Origin: Mesorhizobium_L sp035547755
Lineage (GTDB): Bacteria > Pseudomonadota > Alphaproteobacteria > Rhizobiales > Rhizobiaceae
Reading direction: 5' to 3'
Length of the DNA: 64,000 nt
Assembly (NCBI GenBank): GCA_035547755.1
Contig: DASZUG010000075.1
Location: forward strand, 1-64,000
The notes below the pieces were generated by a model that was given only the letters and a program-made list of their open reading frames with translations, was not told the DNA's origin and searched no databases. The translations under genes and the position numbers were made by a program. The stretch's first letter is position 1, and each line of letters starts with the position of its first letter. Shown here one piece after another: positions 53,756 through 62,525 of this stretch.

Positions 53756-54670
53756 TCACGACCTCTTCAGCTTGGGGTCGAGGGCGTCGCGCAAGCCGTC
53801 TCCCATCAGATTGATCGCGAGCACGGTGAAGAGGATGGCAAGGCCTGGCATCGTCACCACCCACCAAGCGCGCAGGATGAATTCGCGCGCTTCCGCCAGC
53901 ATCGTTCCCCATTCGGGCGTCGGTGGTTGCGCTCCCATGCCGAGGAAGCCGAGCGCGGCGGCATCGAGAATGGCGTTGGAAAAGGAGAGCGCGGCCTGCA
54001 CGATGAGCGGCGCGAGACAATTGGGCAGGATTGTCACGAACATCAGCCGAAGCGGACGAACGCCCGCCACACGCGCCGCGGTCACATAGTCCCGGTTCTT
54101 TTCGCCGAGCACGGCCGCACGCGTCAACCTGACATAGTGCGGCTGCTGGACAAGGGCGATGGCGATCATCGCGTTGGTCAGGCTTGGGCCGAGGATAGCG
54201 ACCAGCGCCAGCGCTAGGAGCAGACTTGGGAAGGCGAGGATGATATCCATCACGCGCATGATCAGCGTGTCGATCCAGCCGCCGACGAAGCCGGCTATGA
54301 GGCCGAGCAGAATGCCGGAGACCAGCGCCAGCGAGACGACCACGACGCCGACGAAGAGCGAGTATCTGCTGCCGAAGATGATGCGCGACAGGACATCGCG
54401 CCCGATGTCGTCAGTGCCGAGGAGGAAACGCCATTCGCCTCCCATCTGCCAGACCGGCGGCTTGAGGAGTGCGTCGCGGAACTGGTTGTCGGGATCGTGC
54501 GGAGCGATCAGCGGCGCGAATATCGCCACCAGGCAGACCAGGACGAAGAAAGCGAGCCCGATCACCGCGCCGCGGTTCTCGCTGAAATAAGCCCAGAACT
54601 CCGCGAAAAGGGCGGCGCGCCCTGTCCGTCTGGTGTCGGCGGCGATCGGTTCGGCCGTGACTTCGCTCAT
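53756..54670 (-). CDS. Dipeptide/oligopeptide ABC transporter permease (DppC-like)
   Basis: A 304-residue permease. It has an N-terminal OppC_N helix (GAVIGLAFFVLVCLVAIFAP) and five further helices. The family segment LLGTDDIGRDVLSRIIFGSR is present, and the EAA loop reads YVTAARVAGVRPLRLMFVTI. It ends with a short basic tail (DALDPKLKRS). Only four bases separate it from the DppB-like gene upstream. Confidence 0.92.
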   Translation of the reverse strand: MSEVTAEPIAADTRRTGRAALFAEFWAYFSENRGAVIGLAFFVLVCLVAIFAPLIAPHDPDNQFRDALLKPPVWQMGGEWRFLLGTDDIGRDVLSRIIFGSRYSLFVGVVVVSLALVSGILLGLIAGFVGGWIDTLIMRVMDIILAFPSLLLALALVAILGPSLTNAMIAIALVQQPHYVRLTRAAVLGEKNRDYVTAARVAGVRPLRLMFVTILPNCLAPLIVQAALSFSNAILDAAALGFLGMGAQPPTPEWGTMLAEAREFILRAWWVVTMPGLAILFTVLAINLMGDGLRDALDPKLKRS

Positions 54671-54674
54671 CGCC

Positions 54675-55685
54675 TCACCTCGTGTGTCGTATCTTCGGGT
54701 TGACCAGCCCGTAAAGCAAGTCGACGGCGAGATTGACGAGCATGACCAGCAGAGCGATCAGCAGCAGCCCACCCTGCACCGCCGGATAGTCGCGCCGGAA
54801 GATGGAATCGACCATCCATTTGCCGACGCCCGGCCAGGAAAAGATCGTCTCCGTCAGGATGGCTCCGCCCATCAGCACGCCGACCTGCAGGCCGATCGTC
54901 GTGATCACCGGTATCAACGCATTGCGTAGCGCATGGATGCCGACGACGCGCAGCGGTGACAGGCCCTTCGCGCGCGCCGTGCGGACATAATCCTCGCCGA
55001 GAACCTCCAGCATGGCCGAACGGGTTTGCCGTGCGATGACGGCAAGCGGAATCGTGCCCAGCACGATCGTCGGCAGGATGAGATGCGAGACCGCGGACTG
55101 GAAGGCGCCCTTCTGTCCCGACAGCAGGCTGTCGATCAGCATGAAGCCGGTGACGCGCGGGAAGAAGTACATCAGCGAGATGCGGCCCGACACCGGCGTC
55201 CAATGGAGCACGCCGGAAAACAGGATGATGAGCAGGAGCCCCCACCAGAAGATAGGCATGGAGAAGCCGACGAGCGCGCTTCCCATCAGGGACTGGTCGA
55301 TCCATGAGCCGCGCCGCGTCGCCGCGAACATGCCGGCTGGAATGCCGAGCACGATGGCAAAAATGATAGCGCAGATCGACAGTTCGAGCGTCGCGGGAAA
55401 GAGCGTCAGGAATTCCGATACGACGGGTCGGCGGGAAACGATCGAGACGCCGAGATCGCCGTGCAGGAGCCCCCACAGGAAATGCAGGAATTGCAGCCAG
55501 AACGGCTGGTCGAAACCATATTGGTGCATCAGTTCGGCGTGCCGCTCGGGCGTTACGCCATGTTCGCCGGCCAGCAGAAGCACCGGGTCGCCCGGAAGCA
55601 ATCGGATAAAGGTGAAGGCCGCGAGCGCCACACCGATGAAGGTCGGAATGAGCAGCCCGATCTTGACGAGGATGAATCGAAACAT
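54675..55685 (-). CDS. Dipeptide/oligopeptide ABC transporter permease (DppB-like)
   Basis: A 336-residue permease. It starts MFRFILVKIGLLIPTFIGVA, has six helices, and contains the long periplasmic loop with LLPGDPVLLLAGEHGVTPER. The EAA loop is YVRTARAKGLSPLRVVGIHA. Gene order A-B-C-D-F on the minus strand is classical for peptide/opine importers; substrate choice (dipeptide, murein peptide, opine) is not readable from the permease. Confidence 0.92.
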   Translation of the reverse strand: MFRFILVKIGLLIPTFIGVALAAFTFIRLLPGDPVLLLAGEHGVTPERHAELMHQYGFDQPFWLQFLHFLWGLLHGDLGVSIVSRRPVVSEFLTLFPATLELSICAIIFAIVLGIPAGMFAATRRGSWIDQSLMGSALVGFSMPIFWWGLLLIILFSGVLHWTPVSGRISLMYFFPRVTGFMLIDSLLSGQKGAFQSAVSHLILPTIVLGTIPLAVIARQTRSAMLEVLGEDYVRTARAKGLSPLRVVGIHALRNALIPVITTIGLQVGVLMGGAILTETIFSWPGVGKWMVDSIFRRDYPAVQGGLLLIALLVMLVNLAVDLLYGLVNPKIRHTR

Positions 55686-55720
55686 TCTTCTTCCCCGCCC
55701 GCTTCCGCCTTACCTTAATG

Positions 55721-55755
55721 CTCTCGCCGTGAAGGCATGAGCTTCACGGCGAGAG
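55721..55755 (-). other. Strong intercistronic hairpin between dppA-like and dppB-like genes
   Basis: A perfect 14-bp stem (CTCTCGCCGTGAAG with CTTCACGGCGAGAG) and a 7-base loop lie 31 bases after the binding-protein stop. No U tract follows. It probably stabilises the upstream mRNA or causes partial read-through, so the binding protein is made in excess. Confidence 0.7.
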
Positions 55756-55786
55756 GATGAAGAGGCGAGGCGCGGGCGACGGGGGC

Positions 55787-57379
55787 CTAATCGGCGATGT
55801 CGACGCCGTCGAACCGATGCGATCCGAGCGGGTCCATCTTATAGTTCTTCACCGTTTTCAGCATCGGCATGAAGACGGTCGAATGCGCGATGGTGAGCCA
55901 GGGCGCCTGCTCCTTGAAGATCACTTCCGCCTGCTCGTAAAGCTGCGCGCGCTTTTCCTGGTCGGAGACGGTCTTCGCCTTCTGGATCAAATCCTCGAAC
56001 GGCTTGTAGCAGAACTCGGCATTGTTGTTGCTGGTGCCGACGCCGTCGCAGCCGAGCAGCACGGCGAGGAAATTGTCGGGATCGCCATTGTCACCCGTCC
56101 AGCCGAGGATGATCGCACCGTCATGGTTCTTGTCGGCGGCCCGCTTCAGATACTCGCCCCATTCATAGGAGATGATGTCGGCCTTGACGCCGACCTTGGC
56201 GAAATCCGACTGGATGAGTTCCGCCGTGCGGCGCGCATTCGGCATATAGGGGCGCTGCACCGGCATCGCCCAGATCTTCATGTGCAGATCATTGACGCCT
56301 GCCTCCTCCAGCATCTTCTTGGCTTTTGCGGGATCGTAGGGATCGTCCTTGATGTCCTTATTGTAGCCCCACATGGTCGGCGGGATCGGATTGATGGCGA
56401 CCTGGCCCGACCCCTGATAGACCGCGTCGATAATCGCCTTCTTGTTGACGGCCATGTTGAGCGCCTTGCGCACCTTGACGTTGTCAAAGGGTTTTTGGGT
56501 CGTGTTGTAGGACATATAGGCGACGTTGAGGCCGGCCTGCTGCATGACCTGAAGCTTCGGGTCCTTCTTCATGGCCGCAACGTCGGCCGGCGCCGGATAG
56601 CCCATGATCTGGCATTCGCCTGACTGAAGCTTCTGGTAGCGCACGGCCGCATCGGGCGTGATGGCGAAAACGAGATCGTCGATCGGTTGCTTGCCGCGGA
56701 AATAATCGGGATTGGCCTTGTAGCGGATGACCGCATCCTTCTGATAGCCGACGAATTCAAAGGGTCCGGTGCCGAGAGGCTGCTGGTTGAGCATTTCCTT
56801 GTGGCCCTCGGCGGCCAGCTTGTCGGCATATTCCTTGGACATGATGGAGGCGAAATCCATCGCCATGTCTGCGATGAAGGGCGCCTGCGGCTTGTTCAGG
56901 ACGAATTTGACGGTGAGATCGTCGACCTTGTCGATACTCTTGATGATCGATGGCATCGACATCGCCTCGAAATATTCCCACTGCCCGCCGGCGTAATTGT
57001 ACCAGGGGTTCTTCTTGTCGAGCATGCGCTCGAAAGTGAAGATGACGTCATCCGCGTTGAGATCGCGCGTCGGCTTGAAGAAATCCGTCGTCTGGAATTT
57101 CACGCCCTTGCGCAGGTGGAACGTGTAGGTGAGGCCGTCATCCGAAATATCCCATTTTTCCGCCAGGCCCGGAATGGTCTTGGTGGTGCCGCGGTCGAAC
57201 TCGACGAGACGGTTGTAGACTGGTCTCGACGAGGCGTCGAATGTCGTCCCGGCAGTGTAGAGCGCGGGATCGAATCCCTGGGGCGACCCCTCCGAACAAT
57301 AAACCAGCGTCTTGGCGCTGGCAGCGCCGCAAAACATCGTCGCCGCCAGCAGCGCGGCCATGAAACCCACTCTTTTCAT
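55787..57379 (-). CDS. Peptide-binding periplasmic protein (DppA-like, SBP_bac_5)
   Basis: A 530-residue SBP_bac_5 protein. A Sec signal (MKRVGFMAALLAATMFCGAA, cleavage after ASA) precedes KTLVYCSEGSPQGFDPALYT, the DppA-type opening. Typical blocks are EKWDISDDGLTYTFHLRKGV, DVIFTFERMLDKKNPW and MSYNTTQKPFDNVKVRKALN. It is closer to dipeptide-binding DppA than to nickel or glutathione binders, but specificity cannot be fixed. ATG 57379 is chosen for GGGAGC upstream and a normal signal peptide; ATG 57400 is possible. Confidence 0.93.
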   Translation of the reverse strand: MKRVGFMAALLAATMFCGAASAKTLVYCSEGSPQGFDPALYTAGTTFDASSRPVYNRLVEFDRGTTKTIPGLAEKWDISDDGLTYTFHLRKGVKFQTTDFFKPTRDLNADDVIFTFERMLDKKNPWYNYAGGQWEYFEAMSMPSIIKSIDKVDDLTVKFVLNKPQAPFIADMAMDFASIMSKEYADKLAAEGHKEMLNQQPLGTGPFEFVGYQKDAVIRYKANPDYFRGKQPIDDLVFAITPDAAVRYQKLQSGECQIMGYPAPADVAAMKKDPKLQVMQQAGLNVAYMSYNTTQKPFDNVKVRKALNMAVNKKAIIDAVYQGSGQVAINPIPPTMWGYNKDIKDDPYDPAKAKKMLEEAGVNDLHMKIWAMPVQRPYMPNARRTAELIQSDFAKVGVKADIISYEWGEYLKRAADKNHDGAIILGWTGDNGDPDNFLAVLLGCDGVGTSNNNAEFCYKPFEDLIQKAKTVSDQEKRAQLYEQAEVIFKEQAPWLTIAHSTVFMPMLKTVKNYKMDPLGSHRFDGVDIAD

Positions 57380-57478
57380 CGAGATGCTCCCACTTTTCAC
57401 TCAAGGCGCTTATTTGTTTTCGCCCTCGGTGCGGGCCATATAAGCACCGAAAACAAGCCATGGGAATGCCTGCCGACA

Positions 57479-57492
57479 GACAAAATTTTGTC
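57479..57492. promoter_or_regulatory. Perfect 14-bp palindrome in the dppA/DUF924 divergent promoter region
   Basis: GACAAAATTTTGTC is fully symmetric, with near-symmetric flanks. It lies 38 bases before the DUF924 start and 100 bases before the peptide-binding-protein start. A second imperfect dyad (CGGTGC at 57426-57431 and GCACCG at 57444-57449) sits between. It is a candidate shared operator. Confidence 0.45.
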
Positions 57493-57529
57493 AGTCGAAA
57501 TTAACCGGATTCCAGCGCGGGAGAGCTTG

Positions 57530-58096
57530 ATGACGAGTGACGCAAGGGAAAAGACTTGGGTGGATGCTGTTCTCCAATATTGGTTCGGTCAACTGGGTCC
57601 CGACGATTGGTTTACGGTGAAAGACGAGACGGACAAGGCAATAACAAAGCGGTTCCTTCCTCTCTACCGTTCATTGATGGAAACTGTTCCGGAAGAAGCT
57701 TGTGGCGAGCCGCGCGCCGCCCTGGCCGCCATCATCGTTCTTGACCAGTTTCCGCGCAATATGTTCCGCGGCGAGGCCGAAGCGTTCGCGACCGACGACC
57801 TGGCGCTCGCTTTGGCGCGAAACGCGCTCGACCGCCAGTTCGACGCCTTTCTGGAAGAGCGGATGCGGCATTTCCTCTATATGCCCTTCATGCATAGCGA
57901 GGTGCTGGCGGATCAGGAACGCTGCGTCTCGCTCTTCAAGTCGCTGGGCGATGGCGAAGGTGGGAAATATGCGATCGAACACCGCGATATCATCGCGCGG
58001 TTCGGTCGCTTTCCTCACCGCAACAAGGCGCTTGCGCGCGAGACGACGCCTGACGAAAAGGCGTTCCTTGCGGGACATGAGGGATTTGGGCAATAG
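57530..58096 (+). CDS. DUF924 family protein
   Basis: A 188-residue all-helical protein with the DUF924 pattern: VLQYWFGQLGPDDWF, then AAIIVLDQFPRNMFRGEAEA, RMRHFLYMPFMHSEVLADQE and RFGRFPHRNKALARETTPDE. TPR-like helices are predicted. No enzymatic role is established for the family. The ATG at 57530 follows GGGAG by seven bases. It is transcribed alone, divergent from the peptide transporter operon and convergent with the HAD gene. Confidence 0.85.
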   Translation: MTSDAREKTWVDAVLQYWFGQLGPDDWFTVKDETDKAITKRFLPLYRSLMETVPEEACGEPRAALAAIIVLDQFPRNMFRGEAEAFATDDLALALARNALDRQFDAFLEERMRHFLYMPFMHSEVLADQERCVSLFKSLGDGEGGKYAIEHRDIIARFGRFPHRNKALARETTPDEKAFLAGHEGFGQ

Positions 58097-58147
58097 CGCG
58101 ACCCAGAAGAAATCGCGCCTTGTTTTTCCAATCGCGAGGGGTGCCGT

Positions 58148-58858
58148 TCAGCCTCTTTCCGCAAGCAGCGCCGGCAGGTCCGCCACGGACCCGATGACGG
58201 CGTCCGCAAGTGGTTCAAGGGCTCCCCTTGTCCCCGTTCCGCTCAGCACCGCGACCGCCAGTCCGCAATCGCCGTTCCGCGCCATTTCGAGATCATGCCT
58301 GTTGTCGCCGACCATGGCGATTTCCGACGTTTTGAGACCGGTGAGATCGCAAAACGCCCTGATCGTGTCTGGCGCCGGCTTCGGATTGGCCACCGCGTCG
58401 TAGCCATAGGCCGCATCGAAGAGTTGCGCCATGCCGAGCGAGGCAAGGGTTCTTTCGACGCCCGCGGTGGAATCGTTCGTGGCGACCCCCAGCCGGTATC
58501 CGGAGCCGTGCAGCGCGGTCAGCGCCTCCTTGACGCCGGGAAGAGGATGCGGATTGCTCCCGCCCGTTTCGGAGGTAAAGCGGTTGCATTCCGCAAGTGT
58601 GGCGGCGCGTTCGGCCTCCGTCTGGTGTGGATACCAAAGCGCGATGATGTCGGCATTGGTGCCGGCGGCGAAAATGGAATCGCCGCGGAAACGCCTTGCC
58701 GCGAAATCGTAACCGGCTATGTCGAGCAGCCTGTCGGCTTCCTCGCGGGAGCCGTTGGCCGCCTGGAGCGCCATCAGATCGGCGATGGCGAACCACGTGC
58801 GATCGAAATCGATCAGTGTCCCATCCTTGTCGAAAAGGATGCCCTTGATTCGTGCCAT
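58148..58858 (-). CDS. HAD-superfamily phosphatase, phosphoglycolate phosphatase-like
   Basis: A 236-residue HAD hydrolase. Motif I is GILFDKDGTLIDFDRTW, motif II is LGVATNDSTAG, motif III Lys is in VANPKPAPDTIRAFC, and motif IV is IAMVGDNRHDLEMA. The cap domain lies between motifs I and II. It resembles Gph, but the cap sequence is not diagnostic, so phosphoglycolate is only one possibility. ATG 58858 (MARIKGILF) gives the family start; the frame is open for 30 more codons. Confidence 0.87.
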   Translation of the reverse strand: MARIKGILFDKDGTLIDFDRTWFAIADLMALQAANGSREEADRLLDIAGYDFAARRFRGDSIFAAGTNADIIALWYPHQTEAERAATLAECNRFTSETGGSNPHPLPGVKEALTALHGSGYRLGVATNDSTAGVERTLASLGMAQLFDAAYGYDAVANPKPAPDTIRAFCDLTGLKTSEIAMVGDNRHDLEMARNGDCGLAVAVLSGTGTRGALEPLADAVIGSVADLPALLAERG

Positions 58859-58941
58859 CAGGCTTTGCTCGTCTCTCCGGAACAATTCCAGCAAAAGCGC
58901 ACAGCGGTTTTGCGTTCGGAATTGCGTAAAAACAATGAGAT

Positions 58942-58980
58942 AGAGCATTTCCGCGATTCGGAGAAAAGCGGAAATACTCT
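58942..58980. repeat. Rhizobial-type palindromic intergenic element
   Basis: AGAGCATTTCCGC (58942-58954) pairs with GCGGAAATACTCT (58968-58980) with one mismatch and a 13-base loop. Elements with this GAGCATTTCCGC...GCGGAAAT wording are common between rhizobial genes. The 163-base gap between the HAD gene and pgi otherwise holds only the pgi terminator. Confidence 0.6.
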
Positions 58981-59006
58981 ACACTGCGATCGGGTTGGAA
59001 AATCAG

Positions 59007-59023
59007 GATCCGTTTTCCGGATC
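59007..59023 (-). terminator. Stem-loop at the end of pgi
   Basis: On the minus strand GATCCG-GAAAA-CGGATC is followed by CTGATTTTCC. The hairpin overlaps the pgi stop codon. The U tract is short, so it is a weak to moderate terminator, or part of the adjoining repeat element. Confidence 0.45.
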
Positions 59024-60662
59024 ATGCGCTCAATTCCCTTATCCAGGCGAGGAGACCGGCGGTAGAGGAATCCGCACCTGTGGCATTCTTTTTCCCTTCC
59101 ACGACGGGGAGAAGTTCGGTCGCGAGTTCCTTGCCGAGTTCAACGCCCCATTGGTCGAAGGAATTGATGCCGAAGAGCGCACCTTCGACGAAGACCCGAT
59201 GCTCGTAGAGCGCGATGAGTCGGCCGAGAGCGAACGGGTCGAGCTTGCGGTAAAGTATGGTGATCGACGGCCGGTTGCCGACGAAGACGCGGTGCGGCGC
59301 GAGCCGAGCCGCCTTTTCCTCGTCCATGCCCTTCGCCAGCAATTGTGCCTTCGCTTCGTCGAGCGTGCGGCCGCGCATCAATGCTTGCGATTGCGCCAAC
59401 ACGTTGGAGAGCAGGAGATCCTGATGCTTTTTCAACGCGGGCTCATGGCTTTCCGCCCCGGCGATGAATTCGATCGGGATGACGTCGGTTCCCTGGTGCA
59501 GAAGCTGGAAGAAGGCGTGCTGGCCATTGGTTCCGGGCTCGCCCCAGACGAGCGGGCCCGTCGGGGTCTCGACAGGCATTCCATCGAGCGTGACATGCTT
59601 GCCATTCGATTCCATATCGAGCTGCTGCAGATAAGCGGGCAGTCTGGCCAGCCGCTGGTCGTAGGGGATCACGGCGAGGGCGGGATAGCCGCAAACGACG
59701 CGATGCCAATAGCCGACGAGACCGAGCACGAAAGGCAGGTTTTTGAGCATCGGCGCGGTGCGGAAATGCTCGTCCATCGCATGGCCGCCGGCGAGGAAGG
59801 AATGGAAGTCGTCGGGCCCGATCGCGATCATGATCGGCAGTCCGATCGCGGACCAAAGCGAATAACGGCCGCCGACCCAGTCCCAGAAACCGAAGACCCG
59901 TTCTTTCCGGATGCCGAAGGCGGCGACCTTGTCGAGCGCGGTTGAGACGGCCGCGAAATGGTGGCCGACAGCATCAGGGCCGAGCGCCTTGGCGACCCAG
60001 TCGCGCGCCGTTCCGGCATTGGTCATGGTCTCGACCGTCGTGAAGGTCTTCGATGCGATGATGAAAAGCGTCGTTTCCGCCGAGAGGCCCTTCAGCGTGT
60101 CGGCGATATGGGCGCTGTCGATGTTGGAGACGAAATGCGCCCGCGGTCCGTCATGATAGGGCGAAAGCGCCAGCGTCGCCATGACCGGGCCGAGATCGGA
60201 GCCGCCGATGCCGATATTCACGACGTCGGTAATCGCCTTTCCAGTGGCGCCCTTGATCGTGCCGCTCCTGATCCCGTCGGCGAACTCGGCCATCCGCTTC
60301 AGCACCTCGCGGACTTCGGGCATAACATCCTTGCCGTCGGTCATCACCGGCTTGCCGCCTGTGTTTCGAAGCGCCGTATGCAGCACGGCGCGATCCTCGG
60401 TGCTGTTGATGTGCTCGCCGGCGAACATCTGCGCACGGCGTTCCTCGACCTTCGCCTCCGTCGCGAGCTTCGCCAGCAAGGCCATTGCCTCTTCGGTGAC
60501 GGCCGTTTTCGACCAATCGAGCAGGAGATCGTCGAGCGACAGGGAGAATTTCGCGAAGCGCTGCGGGTCTTCCGCAAATGCCTCGCGCATGTCCTTCGGC
60601 GCCTTGTTCTTCCGGTAATCGTCAAGGGCGGCCAGCGCCGCGCGGAACGATGGGGTGGACAT
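59022..60662 (-). CDS. pgi: Glucose-6-phosphate isomerase
   Basis: A 546-residue cytoplasmic enzyme interconverting glucose-6-P and fructose-6-P. PGI signatures are visible: VNIGIGGSDLGPVMATLALS, FTTVETMTNAGTARDWVAKA and VWGEPGTNGQHAFFQLLHQG, which carries the active-site His. It has the length of the long bacterial/eukaryotic form. ATG 60662 (MSTPSFRAALAAL) is preceded by AGGGAG. Divergent from the MocR-type regulator. It receives the fructose-6-P made by the amino-sugar operon, although the two are not linked in one transcript. Confidence 0.95.
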   Translation of the reverse strand: MSTPSFRAALAALDDYRKNKAPKDMREAFAEDPQRFAKFSLSLDDLLLDWSKTAVTEEAMALLAKLATEAKVEERRAQMFAGEHINSTEDRAVLHTALRNTGGKPVMTDGKDVMPEVREVLKRMAEFADGIRSGTIKGATGKAITDVVNIGIGGSDLGPVMATLALSPYHDGPRAHFVSNIDSAHIADTLKGLSAETTLFIIASKTFTTVETMTNAGTARDWVAKALGPDAVGHHFAAVSTALDKVAAFGIRKERVFGFWDWVGGRYSLWSAIGLPIMIAIGPDDFHSFLAGGHAMDEHFRTAPMLKNLPFVLGLVGYWHRVVCGYPALAVIPYDQRLARLPAYLQQLDMESNGKHVTLDGMPVETPTGPLVWGEPGTNGQHAFFQLLHQGTDVIPIEFIAGAESHEPALKKHQDLLLSNVLAQSQALMRGRTLDEAKAQLLAKGMDEEKAARLAPHRVFVGNRPSITILYRKLDPFALGRLIALYEHRVFVEGALFGINSFDQWGVELGKELATELLPVVEGKKNATGADSSTAGLLAWIRELSA

Positions 60663-60756
60663 TGTTTTCTCCCTCGATTCCCTGATGAGGCTTGTGGCTG
60701 GAAAGGTCGATGCCAACTCGCGGCGAAGATATAGCGCCGGTCCGCGGTCCGGAAGG

Positions 60757-60849
60757 ACCTTATCCTGGCCCAAAAGGCAAAAAATTTGGCCTGCAGGTGG
60801 GCCAATAGCTTATGCCAATCTTGCCGAACTTTCGGACCAGGATTAAGGT
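60757..60849. promoter_or_regulatory. Paired dyads in the pgi/MocR divergent promoter region
   Basis: ACCTTATCCTGG (60757-60768) recurs in inverted form as CCAGGATTAAGGT (60837-60849) with one extra A. Between them sits a second perfect dyad, TTGGCC-N8-GGCCAA (60786-60805). A small GGTCC-GGAA-GGACC hairpin lies at 60746-60759. The outer pair flanks the probable promoter of the regulator gene and ends right at its ATG, which suggests autoregulation by the MocR protein. Confidence 0.5.
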
Positions 60850-60850
60850 G

Positions 60851-62365
60851 ATGGACCGAAAGGTTGGTACCATGTCGATAAGAAATGATTCGGCCATCTG
60901 GTCGGGGCTGTTCAGGATTTCAGCGGATTCGGGTCAGACGCTGCAGGCACAGATCAGGCAGGCGATCGTCGCCGCGATCCTCGACCGTCAGATTGCCGCC
61001 TCCATGCCGCTCCCGTCCTGCCGTATCCTTGCGGAAAAGCTTGGCGTCGCACGCGGCACCGTCGTTCTCGCCTTCCAGCAACTCGTCGATCAGGGATTTT
61101 TGATCGCCAGGGAGCGGCGTGGCCATTTCGTCAATCCGGAGGTTCTCGCCTCGCCGGCCAAGCCGGCGCAGAAGCCGAAAAATGATGAACAGACGATCGA
61201 CTGGAAGGCGCGGCGGCGGATCAAGGCGAGCGAATTGCCGCGTCCCTCGCGGCAGGAAAACTGGATCAAATCGACCTATCCCTTCGTCTATGGCCAGTTC
61301 GACCCGGCTCTTTTTCCGACGGCCGAGTGGCGCGAATGCAACCGCATGGCGCTTGCCGTGCTCGAAATTCGCAACTGGGCGGCCGATATGGTCGATCGCG
61401 ATGATCCGCTCCTGATCGAGCAGATCCAGGCGCGGCTTTTGCCGCGGCGGGGCATCTTCGCCAATCCGGACGAAATCATCGTTACGCTCGGTGCGCAGAA
61501 CGCGCTCTATATGCTCTCGACGCTGCTGATGAGCCGGGGGTCGCGCGTGGCGATGGAGGATCCGGGCTATCCCGACGCACGGTCGATTTTCCAGCTTGCC
61601 GGGGCGGAAACAACCCCGGTGCGCGTCGATGCCGAAGGCATCGTAACCCAGGAGATTCCTGCCGATTGCGGTTTTGTCTTCGTCACGCCGAGCCATCATT
61701 GCCCCACAATGGTGCCGCTCAGCACGAGACGGCGGCAGGAATTGCTCTCCGATGCCGTGCGGCACGACCAGATCATCATCGAAGACGGCTATGACGGCCA
61801 GCTTCTGGACGATGCGCCGCAGCAGGCCCTGAAAAGCATCGACCGGTCCGGACGCGTCATCTATGTCGGTTCGCTGTCGAAGACATTGGCGCCCGGCTTG
61901 AGGCTTGGCTATATCGTCGCCTCCGCCGATCTGATCGCCGAACTGAGAGCGCTGAGGCGCTTCATGCTTCGGCATCCGCCCGCCAACAACCAGCGCGCGG
62001 TCGCGCTTTTCCTGTCGCTCGGCCATCACGAGGCGCTGGTGCGCAGGCTGTCCACCGCCTTCGCGGAAAGGCGGCGCCGGCTGGTGCAGGCAGTCTCGGC
62101 ATTCCTGCCGGAGTGGCAGCCCACCGATTCGGCCGGCGGCTCCTCGGTCTGGCTCAAGGGACCGCCGGGAGTGGACACGAAAGCGCTTGCCGACGCTGCC
62201 CTGGCGCGGAGCGTCATCATCGAACCTGGAGAACGCTTTTTCGCCGAGCGCGAGAACCACACCCGCTATATGAGGCTCGGCATATCCTCCATCGCGCTCC
62301 AGCATATCGAGCCAGGCATCCGTGAACTCGCGACCGCGGCGGGGCGACGTCCTGCCGCCGCATGA
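60851..62365 (+). CDS. MocR/GabR-type (GntR + aminotransferase-fold) transcriptional regulator
   Basis: A 504-residue fusion. The N-terminal winged helix (about 30-100) has MPLPSCRILAEKLGVARGTV and QLVDQGFLIARERRGHFVNP. A fold-type I aminotransferase domain follows, with PLP Lys in YVGSLSKTLAPGLRLGYIVA and DPGYPDARSIFQLAGAET. Such proteins sense PLP adducts or amino compounds. The following MttB-family gene, 160 bases downstream on the same strand, is the likely target. ATG 60851 is used; ATG 60872 (MSIRNDSAIW) has an AAAGG upstream and may be the true start. Confidence 0.88.
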   Translation: MDRKVGTMSIRNDSAIWSGLFRISADSGQTLQAQIRQAIVAAILDRQIAASMPLPSCRILAEKLGVARGTVVLAFQQLVDQGFLIARERRGHFVNPEVLASPAKPAQKPKNDEQTIDWKARRRIKASELPRPSRQENWIKSTYPFVYGQFDPALFPTAEWRECNRMALAVLEIRNWAADMVDRDDPLLIEQIQARLLPRRGIFANPDEIIVTLGAQNALYMLSTLLMSRGSRVAMEDPGYPDARSIFQLAGAETTPVRVDAEGIVTQEIPADCGFVFVTPSHHCPTMVPLSTRRRQELLSDAVRHDQIIIEDGYDGQLLDDAPQQALKSIDRSGRVIYVGSLSKTLAPGLRLGYIVASADLIAELRALRRFMLRHPPANNQRAVALFLSLGHHEALVRRLSTAFAERRRRLVQAVSAFLPEWQPTDSAGGSSVWLKGPPGVDTKALADAALARSVIIEPGERFFAERENHTRYMRLGISSIALQHIEPGIRELATAAGRRPAAA

Positions 62366-62525
62366 GTGCTGGAAGGCTCGGTAGGCCCCGCCACTGGCAT
62401 ATGCGCGTTGAAATGGCTGGCTCAAACATGGCCATATTCGGCACGGCATAGTCAGCCTCGGAGTGGGAGCAAAGCAGGATCGCGGGGCCGCAGAGCCGCC
62501 GGCCTGCCATCGAAGGGAGCCGGCC

